64,000 nucleotides of DNA from Wallemia ichthyophaga EXF-994 (lineage: Eukaryota > Basidiomycota > Wallemiomycetes > Wallemiales > Wallemiaceae), in contig NW_008806282.1 of NCBI RefSeq assembly GCF_000400465.1, forward strand, positions 124,001-188,000, read 5' to 3'. Below, piece by piece: positions 32,688 to 44,366 of this stretch. Both the position numbers and the translations under genes were made by a program. The notes beneath the pieces were generated by a model. That model saw only the letters and a program-made list of their open reading frames with translations. It was not told the DNA's origin and did not search any database. How positions within the stretch are numbered: the stretch's first letter is position 1; each line of letters starts with the position of its first letter.

Positions 32688-34581
32688 CTAACCATTAATC
32701 TTGGCACTCATCTCAGCCTGTTTGGTGAGAGCAAGCGGACAGTCACCGCGAGGCATCACAACTTCTAATAAAGTGAGTTTGGATGCATTTGCAAAGTTCT
32801 TGTCATTCAAAACCTCATCCAACTCAGCCCTAGTCTTGACTTGGATGCTTTTATGCTCAGCTTGTTTTTGCTTCGAACCAGCTGGTGGCGAGAAGGTCTT
32901 CAACAGCATTTGATGATCAATGTGAGCAATTTCATTGTATGCTGCAGTTTCCCCGTGTATTTTGCGCTCAATTTCATAGCCATCGTTGGATAAGACCACC
33001 AATATTGGCTTAAGTCCAAGCCTTATAATTGTCGCTAACTCTTGAATTGTGAGTTGGAGACTACCATCACCGATAAACAGCACCGTGCGCCTTCCTTGGT
33101 CGCGAGCTGCGATAGCAGCACCTAATGTCCCTGGTAGTGAGTATCCAATCGAGCCCCAAAGCACTTGCGAAATAGCTGTAGCTTTGTCTGGCAAAGTAAC
33201 ATCAAGTATACCAAACGAACTTGTACCAGTTTCTGTGAGAATGACATCTCCAGTGTTGAAGAAATCTCCAAATCTTGGCCAAAACCAGTCATGTGTGATT
33301 GGTGAGTTGAGATTACCCTTGCTTTCTTCAAGAATTTTGACATTCTTCACTTCACGGGCTTTCTTAGCAGCGATAAACTTCTCAGACTTGGTTGGGTCTG
33401 GCTTGGCTATCTTGCGTAGTGCTTCAGCCAGCTTTGGAATGACTACTCTCATAGGAACACCTGGGTATCTAGCATAACCAATTACAGTCTGGTCTGAGTG
33501 TAGCTCTATCGACTTCTTCTCCTTCAAATTCCCACTCCAACTACCTGTATTTCTGTAAGAATCACAATGTAACATAATGATTACCCAACCAACCAGTGTT
33601 AAAGTCTGATGAGAGTGCACCAACGTTGATCACAAGATCACTAGCTTCAGCGAGCTCTTTAGTCTCGACCGGGTTCGAAAGAGCCCCAATGTAAGTACCA
33701 CCGAAATGTGAGTGGGATTCATCAATCGCACCCTTACCCATAGGGGTGTCAAAAAATATCATGTTGCCCTTTTCGACCAGAGCCTGTGCTTGCGCCTCCA
33801 CTCCGTACCTGAGAGCACAAGCGTCGACAACAACGGCAGGGTTCTTAGATTCTTTGAACAGCTTAACAATCTCCTCTACAACAGCATCGTATGCCTTTTG
33901 CTTCTCCGACTCGTCAGCGAAAACGGAGGAGTGAGCTTCAACAAGACCTCTGATTTCATGAGCGCTTGGCAAAGGAGTTTTGAGTGGTGCAGCAGGAATC
34001 TGAGACTTGACGAGATCGCTTGGAAGAGTGAGGTAAACAGGTTTGCAATTGGAGATAGCGTGAACGATAAGTCTGTCTATTTCCCCGCCAGCGCCCTCGC
34101 TCGAACTAAGAAGAGCTTGGGCTGACGTAATTTCACGTGCTGTGTTTGCGAAAGCCGAGTACGAGGAATCGGTAGATGCAAGCGTATGATGGAGCACCTT
34201 GCTGCTCTTCATTACAGATGTTGCCGCCACGCCGACAATGTGGAAGATCGGAAGTCGCTCAGCCATACTCCCAGCAACGCCGTTGATTGCGCTAAGCTCA
34301 CCGACACCCTGCGTCGTAATGAGTGTGGCCATATTCTTACACGTTCTCGCATATGCATCACTAGCATATGCAGCATTGAGTTCATTTGTGTTTCCAATCC
34401 AGTTAAGGCGTGGGTGCTCTTCAAAGTAATCAAGAAGTCCCAAGTTGAAGTCACCTGGAACACCAAAAATTGGTTGCTGCCCACCGCCACCGAGTTGGTC
34501 AATACGGGTGACAAGATATTCAGCAATCGTGCATGTGTTAGAAGGTCTATCGACCTGAGGTGTTATGTCTACAGCTGCCAT
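32688..34581 (-). CDS. PDC: Pyruvate decarboxylase
   Basis: Thiamine-diphosphate enzyme that decarboxylates pyruvate to acetaldehyde in alcoholic fermentation; cytosolic. Exons 33594-34581 and 32688-33544 give 614 aa. The N-terminal ThDP PYR domain has FGVPGDFNLGLLDY, the catalytic-Glu region GNTNELNAAYASDAYAR and TTQGVGELSA. The central domain has VVVDACALRYG and DTPMGKGAID. The C-terminal PP domain has the metal/ThDP motif GDGSLQLTIQELAT...NDGYEIERKIHG. The intron splits DFNTG|SWSGN, with a GTTGGT donor. Indolepyruvate decarboxylase is an alternative but less likely given the neighbourhood of yeast-type PDC motifs. A perfect CRE lies 82 bp before the ATG. Confidence 0.93.
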
Positions 34582-34969
34582 TGTACGTGTGTGTTTGTAA
34601 GTGATCGTTTATAACAGCGAACAATCCCGGCGGTGGGAACGAATGATTTGATCCACTGACGATGACGTCAATTTGATAGAACATCCAGAAAGGTGCTTTG
34701 AATCCAAATTCAAGAATCACAGTAATTTGTTTTTATCGACTGAATATTGATTCTTAGACATGCTTGTTTAATTCCGTTATTTATATATTGCATCATTACG
34801 GCACCCGAGACACATGTGTCCGATAACCGACATTTTAACTCGTGAACGAAAAAAGCCAAAGCCCGTTGAATTATAGAAAAATAACTACAAGCGTGTATCT
34901 TAAAACATATTATAAATGGGAGTAGGGTAGAATCAGGGTAGCAAATAAAGGCTAGAAATTGTGATATCG
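34582..34969 (-). promoter_or_regulatory. PDC promoter / BEM2 3' spacer with CRE site
   Basis: This 388-bp spacer lies between the BEM2 stop and the PDC start, both reading leftwards. It holds a perfect TGACGTCA (CRE/ATF) palindrome at 34663-34670, 82 bp before the PDC ATG. A TATAAATA-like box reading in the PDC direction lies near 34777-34790. No other gene was seen. Confidence 0.5.
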
Positions 34970-37900
34970 CTAAGCTGCATCTTCATCCTCTTCAACGATA
35001 ACGGTATCATCATTTTCCTTATGAGTAGGTTGAGATTGTTCGGTTGTGTTGTTGTTTTCGTTATTGTCAGCATCAGCTTCATCAGCCGCATAGAAAAGCC
35101 AATGGCACTGGTGGTGATTGTGAGATGCGCTCAATACATTCAATCATTTACTCACCTGCAGAATAAATATCTTAACCAAATTCGACACATGTCCAATGTT
35201 GCTCATGCTAGCCATAAAGTTGCCAGGTCCAGCTGGCGGTTTGAGTATGTTTGGACCGAAAACAATCGCGAGATTGTGTGCAAACATCTGGTTCTGATCC
35301 TCGAAGTCAGTGACTCTGAGTGATGGTTAGTTTGTAAAACGATTCAAATATCTCACTCACTTCTCCAGATGCTCTGCAAGTCTTCTCAGCAGTGTGAAAT
35401 GTGTTCTTGGCAAATTCCAAACAAGCTCGCGAATGGCATATAGCCGCTCTTCGTACTCCTCAATCAGCACTGCTTGGATAAAGCTGGGGTACATTGCATA
35501 TGGTACGACTGGTTCGGGCAATTCACGAAGATAAAGCTTAAGGATACCAGTGACTGAGTGTACATCTCTTGCGTCCCCTTCACTCAAGTTGATCGCCGAA
35601 GCATCGCTGTCGAATGCGTCCTTGAGGTTTGTAATCGAGCTAATAGCTCCACTTAATCTGTAAATGCCCGTTTCGAGCAAACCTCTCTTTTCAATCTCAT
35701 TCAAACACTTGTCAATAAGGATCGGAATATCCCCATTTTCGATACCTTCGTCGCCATGCTCTCGTCTCACAACTTCAGATAAATCAACACCAAAGACTGC
35801 TTTTATGTTAGATGGGCGTGGTGCGTTGGTAACTTATACTCACCTGCCTGTGGCTCCCTCTTTCCGGACACAGCTGGGGCTTGAGTTTGCTGTTGAGTTT
35901 GCGCTTGCAAATCGCTAGCCGAAGTTGCATTCGGAGCAATGTAAGTGAGACGCTTTGCGGCTGACGACTGACTCGCTCTTGAAACAACATCAATCCACTC
36001 CTTGACATCAGATGCAGACGTAGCTTGGAAAAGGTAGTTAGCTCCATCCTCAGACACGATTTGGAAAGTGTAACTGCGAGCATTGTTGACAAATTCAGAC
36101 ACTCTGGCAGCATGCAACGTAACGACTAGTGCAGGTTTGTTTGAGGGTTCGAAATCCAACTCAGACAGTCTCTTTCTAGGTGTCTCTGATGGTGTGTGCT
36201 GAGAGGAGCCGAATGCAATTGACAGAGGTCTAAATGGTCTGAGTAACGCCGTCATGCGCTTTCCTTGTCTTGATTTCTTGGCAGTATTTGTACTACCAAC
36301 ACTGGCAGTAGACGTCGATGATGTTGTTCGACTGTGCCTGGATAAAAACGACATAGAGGCAGCTTTCTGTATCTCTGTTTCACGTTTCTCGAGAACAGCC
36401 AAGTCATCTCGTTTTTCACGCCTCATGCGTTCGATAATTGTTGCATCTCTTTTCTCCTTCTCTTGTTGCAGCTTCACTACACCGGCGAAAGCATAAGTAT
36501 GCTCGACATTGAAATCCTTGGTCTGTGCCTCGATAACTTCTCGACTAGCGTCCTCATGCACATGTTTATGGATAGAATGCTCAGAATCCTTTGTCTGTAG
36601 ACGAGGTATCAGTTCATTCGACTGCTTGTCCATTAGTTGCAGAAGGAATGAAATAGATCCTTCATCCTCGCTAGACAGTACGTTCTGTTGACCGAGTTGC
36701 GGGGCGTTGCAACTGAAATTGAAGAGATACCTCCGCTTATCGAAGGAAACGAATTGTCCGATAAGATTCTCATCATCCCTTACGTCCAGTATTACTTCGA
36801 GCATACGCTCCCAGATCCAGCCGAGATCGACAGCGCAAGGCCGCTCACGCTCACGTAGGCTTGATACGCTTTTTCTCCTATCGCTTTCACTGACATCTGG
36901 CGACTTGATGAACGTCTGCAGCGACTGGATATCTGCATTCCTATTGTCAGCCACCTTAGTCCATGTACCGACATGGCTTCTGGATTCAGGCGTCACCAAA
37001 GCAGCCACTAGCGCACCCTCGACCATAGACTTAATAGTAGAGCCGGAAACGTCATTCGCAGACGGTACAATACTCGCCATGCTTGAACTCAATGTCCCAC
37101 CAGTACGCATAGAAATATCCTCGCCATTCAAGCAAGTCATCCTAGATCTGCAAATGGTAATAGCATCCAACATTATCTCTATCCTCTTTGATCGTGCTTC
37201 CAATCCTAAACCAACTTGCGAGATCATGTTTGTTGCCCATTTTCTCACTATCATAGTAGCCTTGTGAGCAGCTCTAACGCTGGCTGGCAATCTCCTAGCG
37301 ATACTGACATCTCCTTCTCCTTTAACGATAGATATGTACGTGTAAATATCCTGTATTGGCAAATTCTCCTGAGATGGATTGTGGTTGATGTCTTGCGATT
37401 TGCTTGCAAACCATCCATCATTCTCATTCACCTGAGTTTCAAACAATTCGGCTGTTGCGACTAAATCCTGCTCAGAAATGTTTCGGAGTATAGCAGAGCC
37501 AATCTGGTCCAAGGCTTCAACAATCTCCTCAGCTGAACTGTTGTCCATATTCTCAACAACAGTGGCAGCTTCAAGGATATCTCTAGTTTTACTCTCCGGA
37601 ACTGCCTTGTCTTCTGGAGCTGGCTCAGATGATTGGTCACCTTCCAGAACTCCTTCTGGCTTGATGTCACTGTTTAGCGACTCGGAGGGACCTTCATTGT
37701 TAGATAATAAATCAGGCCTAAGAGCCTGTCTGACAAAGAAGTCATACAAAGACTGCATTGCGCGCTGTGTAGTTTGCAGCGATGACAGCTGATCTTCGCT
37801 GACGTGGCGTTCTTGAGTCAATGTTTGTGCACCTTTCAAGAAGGTGTAGAGCCCAGAAAACAAAGCTTGCTCATCGAGAGCATCTTGCAGACCACCACCG

Positions 37901-40900
37901 AATTCTAACCAGAATCTCAGCGCATCAATAACACCAACACGCACTCTTGTTACTTGCTCCCACTCGATTTCATCGACTGGTATTCGTTCAGACTTCCAGG
38001 TTGGGAAGTGAACCTCTGAAGCGACCAGTGATAATTCCGGCGAGACGTTTGGAGCACATTCAAAGCGCTTTTGAAGCGTCTGACGGGTGTTAGAAGGCTT
38101 TACTTGAATATTGTAACAACGCACCTCAAAGAGTTTTAACGGAAGACAGATACTTCTGAAAGTAGCGAAGAACACATCGGCGTACTCAGTCAAGTCCATA
38201 GCAAACTTGATCTTCCCTTTACCAGCGGAAGACACCTCCAGACCACCGCCCATATCGTCAGCAGAAGTTCTTTGTACACCTAAATGATCAATGCCTAGAA
38301 TAAGCACGTCGATCAGCCTATCCAGGTTTCCACTCTTGACATGCACTCTCAAATACGCTTCATTCGAGTGATTGCTGCTGAAGTTACTGTAGTTGGAGTA
38401 CCGCTGCGAAGGCGTACCGATGAGACTTTGGCGCCTCACGGATGCAGCACGACCCAATGCACCAGTCGTACCGGTGGTGGTGCAGAAGTTAGACACGCTA
38501 GCATGTCGCGAAGTAGCCCGTGACTCTATCAAAGAAGTGGGTCTGGATCCCTCCTCACCCACTCTAGCAGATGAAGGTAACACCGGACTGTCGAGTTTAG
38601 TTTGACCACTTGCCGATGTAGCGACCGACAGTCTATGAGACACACTGAAACGCTTGACAAAAAATGACTCATTAGGGAGGGCTTTGATCACCAATTCTCC
38701 ATCACACAAGTTAAATAACGTCTCTGCGCCACCAGCTGCCATCTCCTTCATCGTCCTTTGAAATGCCAGACGACGGTTCTGAGGCTCGTGTATATTCTTG
38801 GCTGCCTTTTCTATAGCTAGAACTGGCGATTGTCCGTCTTCGTTTTTGATAGCGCGGCGTGAAGGCTTGCGTTTGAGATCCATATCGAAACTCCTTCTGC
38901 GCAGCTGAAGTGAATGCGTGCGCACAAGTTGACGAGCTTGTGGTGTAGGTGTTGGGAGAGTTGTTTGCGCTGACTTTGTTGAATCCGTGCTGTCAAGTCT
39001 CGACATTTTCGGTTTGGAAGGTTGAGCATAAAGTTTCTCGTTAGCTTCTGCCGCAATGCTCTCTGCATCACTGAAGGTAACATATGACAACGTTGGTGGG
39101 AATGTCAGGGGCGTAAGTGGATGTACGAGTAGTTGAGTAGGTGGTTTGTAGTCGGTTGCAAGGGCTGGAGACGCGCTTGCAATGGAATCTTCTGTCTTGT
39201 GAGTCTTGCGCTCAGCAGGTGCGTTCAGCAATCTACTTTCACAACTGAGAGAGTTGCCAATATAGAGAGATATTCTATGAATTGATTAGAGTTTATAAAT
39301 TGAGCAGATTCAACTCACTGAGGCAGTTGTGGTATCGGTATTAAAGACAAATACTGCCACAGCGCACCAAACTCGACCAACAAAGCTGCACATCTAGATG
39401 TCAAAACTTTGTCATCGTCCTCCTCACGTCCACCAACAGTATGATTATCATCATCATCATTAGTCGCAGTACCAACTGTGTCACGACTACTCTTATGATT
39501 CAAATCTATTTTGACATTCTGACCCAAGTAAGACTCTTCGAACAACGCAAACGCTTCATAAAGTCTCCTACGCGATCTGTATAATGGAGCAAGCTGAATC
39601 TCATCGGTGCTGTGAGCATCTAGCGTCGGCTTCACGTCATCCAGTAGTGTTCCAAGGTATGGTATAGCAGCTGAGGTGACGTGAATTGAAGAATTTGCTG
39701 CTGGTCTAACTTTACTCTTGGGTGGTATTGTGTAGTTTGGAATTGATGTCGCCGGTTTGACCTTTGCTTCAGTGGTAATTTCAGCCTCATCAACAACTCC
39801 CAAATCAGCCAGCGTTGCTGCCCATCTTGACACCGTGTTACGTTCATCACGACCAATGCGCTTCCATGTCCTTGAAAGTCGTGATACAGCGCGGGAGCAA
39901 AGACCCAACGCAACAGCAGCCCATCCTGCAGCATCGCCAAGTCGCTCAAGTGACATACCGACTCTGATCCAATGCACGATCAAAGTTGCACGCAAAGCGG
40001 TGGGCGAAGACGTCGTAGCAGCGACTAGAGATCTCAACTGACCAAGTGAGCTAATTCCCTCTAAATTAAGTGGTTGTCTTGATAGAATAAGAACATGGTG
40101 CAATATCAATCTAGTCAGGAAATGAGGCTTGGCGGGAGAAAATGACAAGAGCAATAACGGATTGGCATCATCAGCTTGCTGACAAATTCTCAAAAACATT
40201 TCTTGTCTGACCCTCAAATCCTCACCATCGTGCTTGTCAAGGTATTCACCAAGTCCGTTTATGCGTTCAACGTGATAGGAGTGTACTTGACGACCAATCT
40301 CCCGCGGCTCTAACACCAGAAATAGAGCTGGTGTCAAACCAGCATTTGCAAGGTGCTTCGAAACTTCTGATCGCAGGACCTGCGGCGACGAAGAATCACT
40401 CCGTAGCTTACTTTGGTAGTCTTCAGGTGCGAAGGGAGAAGGTATATCACGAGGATTGAAGAGGTTTGCATGAATTGTTTTGACTAAATCTTCGTGTTCC
40501 TGCGTCGATGGCCTAGGCTTTATGGCTTCGACAAGATTAATGAGTATTCTCTTTCCTTGGTCATCGAGCTGCAAACGCTGAATTGCGACGAGATATCTTA
40601 TGATGAAAGGTAGGATGACATGCTGAATGTATTCTGCGTTTGGAGCTTCTTGCAACGCGGTATTTGAACACTTCTGGACTTCACTGAAGAACCTTGTTGG
40701 TGTAAAGTGCTTTTCGAGTACCGCAGAGTAGTTGAAAATGACGCTCTCGACGTATTCATATTGTTGATCTGAGGTATGTTAGGATTGAAATGGAGACATT
40801 AAGAACTCACCATTATTAGAAGACTGTGTAGCGAAGATCATTTCATGAACAATTGCACCCGGACTACCACCGATAACTCTTTCGTCAGACGCGCTCTCAT

Positions 40901-41912
40901 TAATGACGAGACCGGGATGCTTATCTTTACCGTAATACGCGCGTGATCTTTGAACAGGGTTCTGCTGCTGGATAGGAGCACTAGGTATAAGTCTCTGAGG
41001 AAAAAAGTCCTTAATGGCGTTAGCCTTCTCGGACGAAGGTATCTTGTATAAAAATAGCTTGTTGTTCCTTAATGTGACTTTGAAGGGTTTCCAGTTACGA
41101 GAGAGTTCGCCTTGTGTTTTTCGTGAGGGCATGTAATCAATCTTTCTTTGGAGGAAGCCGGACCTAAGAGTGATCTGCGAAGACCTTTTATCGGTGCGCT
41201 GTTCTTGAGACCAGAAATCGTGATCACGACCCGGGGTTGGAGAAGGCGGGTCATCACGGCCGACATCCAGATCAAAAACGTGATTTGAAGTGTTCGTAGG
41301 TGAGACAGCTGTGTTAGTTTCGTCATCAGACCGGGCTTTAGCTGTGGGGTGAAGCGTTGGGTGGGAAGAAGTGGGAGTGAGGAGCGCTTCATGCTCTGGT
41401 GTGGGTGAGCCCCCCTTTGGAGACTCAAGGCTGGAGGAAGAAGATTGGGCTATGGAAGCGAGTGGAGTTGGATTGCCAAAGAGAATAGAATGAGCAGCAA
41501 GTGAAGATTTCCTCTGCGGTCTCTGATTGAAGTCAGGGGTCATGAGAGATGCTTGCTGCTGCTGGGACTGCTGGGACTGCTGGGCTTGCTCTTCAATCGG
41601 GTAGACAGCCATCGGGAGAGATATCTTGCGCGTACGGAGAGATGATTCAGCGGGATCTTTCCTGGGCTGAACGTGTATCTGGTCGTTGAAGCTGCCCAAG
41701 TCATCGACTGACTTTGAGTGCTTTTGTTCTGTGCTCGTGTATGGCTGGTTGAAATGAAGTGAATTGGATTGCTGCAAAGATTTTTTGCTATTCGACGGCT
41801 GCAATCTCTTCAAGTAGTTTACAAAGTTTGGCCTTGACTCGTCATCCTTTTTGAATCGTCTCATCGTCGTGGGGCACAACGAGTCGCGTCGAATGGACGT
41901 GCTCACGTCCAT
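34970..41912 (-). CDS. BEM2: BEM2-type RhoGAP with RasGEF and PH domains
   Basis: GTPase-activating protein for Rho1/Cdc42 controlling bud emergence, polarity and wall integrity. Exons from the start are 40811-41912, 39319-40768, 35844-39244, 35361-35799, 35156-35315 and 34970-35107, giving 2229 aa (yeast Bem2 2167). The N-terminal 370 residues are low complexity with a PH-like patch (WKPFKVTLRNNKLFLYKI). A RasGEF-like domain lies around 430-650 (PHFLTRLILHHVLIL, LRATLIVHWIRVGMSLE). A second GEF-N-like region begins ELVIKALPNESFFVKRF. A PH domain ends near 1960 (SDVKEWIDVVSRA), and RhoGAP occupies about 1985-2180 with arginine finger GIYRLSG and FAHNLAIVFGPN. The end is acidic. Every exon join is in phase. 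Confidence 0.88.
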
Positions 41913-42304
41913 TTCTGCTCGAAAATAAATAAACTTACACTTGTGAGTCGTGGAACAGCGTATTTTGCTGTATTCCCTATATTATCCACAGTTTTACCTT
42001 TCAATTTATGTTTCTGGTATGTGTGACAGCGGTGACGATTTACGGCAAGTACGACAGCTGCGATCGATGATCTAGAGCGTTTCCATGGATTATATTCTAA
42101 AATACACCCACTCCGATACATTTTTTTGCAAATTTTGGCACGCGATCTTTATCAGATCTCAGTGTGCCTCCTTTCAACCTCGGCGAAGAATTGAGTAATT
42201 TGAGTAAATTGCAAAATTACGGAGCTTGCGATAAGACGAGTACGTCATCTTCACGATAACAAGAATATGCTGATCGCCCCTCAAACTCACTCAGTCATCA
42301 CACA
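41913..42304. promoter_or_regulatory. Divergent BEM2 / NAGS promoter
   Basis: A 392-bp AT-rich spacer between the divergent BEM2 and N-acetylglutamate synthase starts. An ACGTCA CRE half-site at 42242-42247 is the only recognisable element. No short gene, repeat or RNA was seen. Confidence 0.4.
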
Positions 42305-44305
42305 ATGAAACGCTACTTGAGCTCGTCGACGAGGCTAGCCAAATCTGACCCTGGAAACCATCAGCGAGTGAGTGCACCTACTACGTCTTCCCCAGCTACC
42401 TCATCTAATTCCACTTCTTCAGGACCTTATCTTATCCGTACTCAACGCCAGGCCGTCTGCCAGGGACTCCAAATCCTACTTGGCATCTTTCAGAAAACCA
42501 CAAAAGCCTGCATTCGACGTAAATCACAGCCTTCCTCTCAAGACCTCCGACATTGATCCCACCACGCCTTTATCTACCACGACCACTGCGCCCGATGACG
42601 AGATACTCGACCCTATAAACCCTCGAGCAGGGCTCGTAAAGCTCCAGGGTCCTTTCACCGATCGCCAGCTCGACTCTATAGGCGTCGGGATGAACAACCT
42701 TCGCGAAATGGGTCTTGTCAGCGTCGTCGTTGTCGATTCCGAGCTGTGGTCCGTCGAGCGACTGAAGCGAGCCAAGAACAACGGCAGCCACGCCGTCTCA
42801 CAGCTCATACACTCAATTCGCGACGAGGTTATTAGAGTTACAGAGACATTAATCGAAGAGGGCAGCGAAGCGATACCTATCCTACACCCAATAGCGCATC
42901 TCGATAAACGCTCCAAGTGTCTCCCTCAATGGGCTACATCACAGCAACATAGAAGAGCCAGACATGCACCTGAGACATGCCATATCAACCTCGCAGACCT
43001 GGCCCAAATCCGCAAAGCTATCAAGAAACGCATAACACCTGTAATACCGTCGTTTGCATTTAACGACGACCTCAGGACAATACCTGTGCATGCTGACGAG
43101 ATACTGGTCGCACTGTCAGAATCGCTCGAGGCTGCACAATCTCAAAAGGCAGACGAGCTCAAAAAGCTGACAATGGATATCACACCACTGCGTCTACTGA
43201 TTATAACAAGAACCGGAGGTATTCCTTCACCCGCACGATCAGGTCTGCCGCATTTATCCATAAACTTGTCAAGCGAGCATGAGCATATCGCTTCAACTTT
43301 CGTTTGGGAGTCTTCACACCCATCCGCACTAACAAACCTCTCGCTGGCAAGACGGTGTCTGATGCACATGCCACAGTCATCTACTGCTCTAATTGTCGGA
43401 CACAGATCCGCAATGGACCTCGTAGCCAATCTGATAACTAACAAACCCGCTCACTCTGCCTCCTTGCCACACGAGCTTCTCGTTACTTCCGATAAGATCA
43501 CATCACACACTCCTACATCGGTCAGATTAGGTGCGCCCATACAATGTATTCGCAATTTCGAAGACATCGACCAAGACAAACTAACCCACCTCCTCGAATC
43601 GTCATTCAGGCGAGTTTTAGACAGAGATGCGTTCTTTACTCGTCTTAGGCACTCGCTAGATTTTGTCATTGTTGCTGGTGATTATGGCGGCTGCGCCATT
43701 GTGACGAATGAGGTGGATCGCGATGTCGATGGCAATGGCAATGGCAATGGCGAACGTGATGACTCAAACTCTATCGCATACCTGGACAAATTTGCTGTAC
43801 TCCCATCTATGCAAGGAGACGGTACTGTCGATTTCCTCTGGCTGGCCTTGCGCGATGAAAGCTTCGGACTTGGATTGCTCGATGCTCTCAACACCAACGG
43901 CGGCCTCGAAGGTAAAGGTGTAGGCAAGGACTTGGTTTGGAGATCACGTGGCAACAACCCGATAAATAAGGTGAGTTTGTGGGCGCTCAGCTCAATAACA
44001 TCGACTAAACTCCAACACAGTGGTACTTCGAGAGAGCCACCGGATTTCTGCGGGTCGAGGGCAAGACTGAAGCGGCCAAGAAGGCAGGTGGATGGGTCAT
44101 GTTCTGGGCGGATGCAGAGGATAAACTGGCACGTAAATTGAAAGGTCGCCACGCAACACCTCTCGCACCAACAGGAATCCCACTACCGGGAAGTGAAGGT
44201 CTCAGTAACCCAGACCTTGGCTTGTCACTTATTGAAGACGAGGAGCAAGGACGGCTGCTCATCTATGAAAAAGTTGCATCCAACATACCCTCTAGTTGGA
44301 AGTGA
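42305..44305 (+). CDS. N-acetylglutamate synthase, mitochondrial
   Basis: Makes N-acetylglutamate from glutamate and acetyl-CoA, the first committed step of fungal arginine synthesis. Exons 42305-42367, 42423-43970 and 44021-44305 give 631 aa. A short basic Ser-rich leader (KRYLSSSTRLAKS) fits mitochondrial import. The splice creates DLILSVLNARPSARDSKSYL, the family start. A kinase-like (AAK) half follows, with RAGLVKLQGPFTDRQL and PSFAFNDDLRTIPVHADEIL. The C-terminal GNAT half has YLDKFAVLPSMQGDGTVDFLW and [20 protein letters not shown], which spans the last intron. It is the fungal ARG2-type stand-alone synthase (ARG7 is the bifunctional acetyltransferase). Confidence 0.9.
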
Positions 44306-44366
44306 AAATAAACAGACAAGGATAGATATAGAATTTCTAACGAGTAATATCAATGCATGTATCAAC

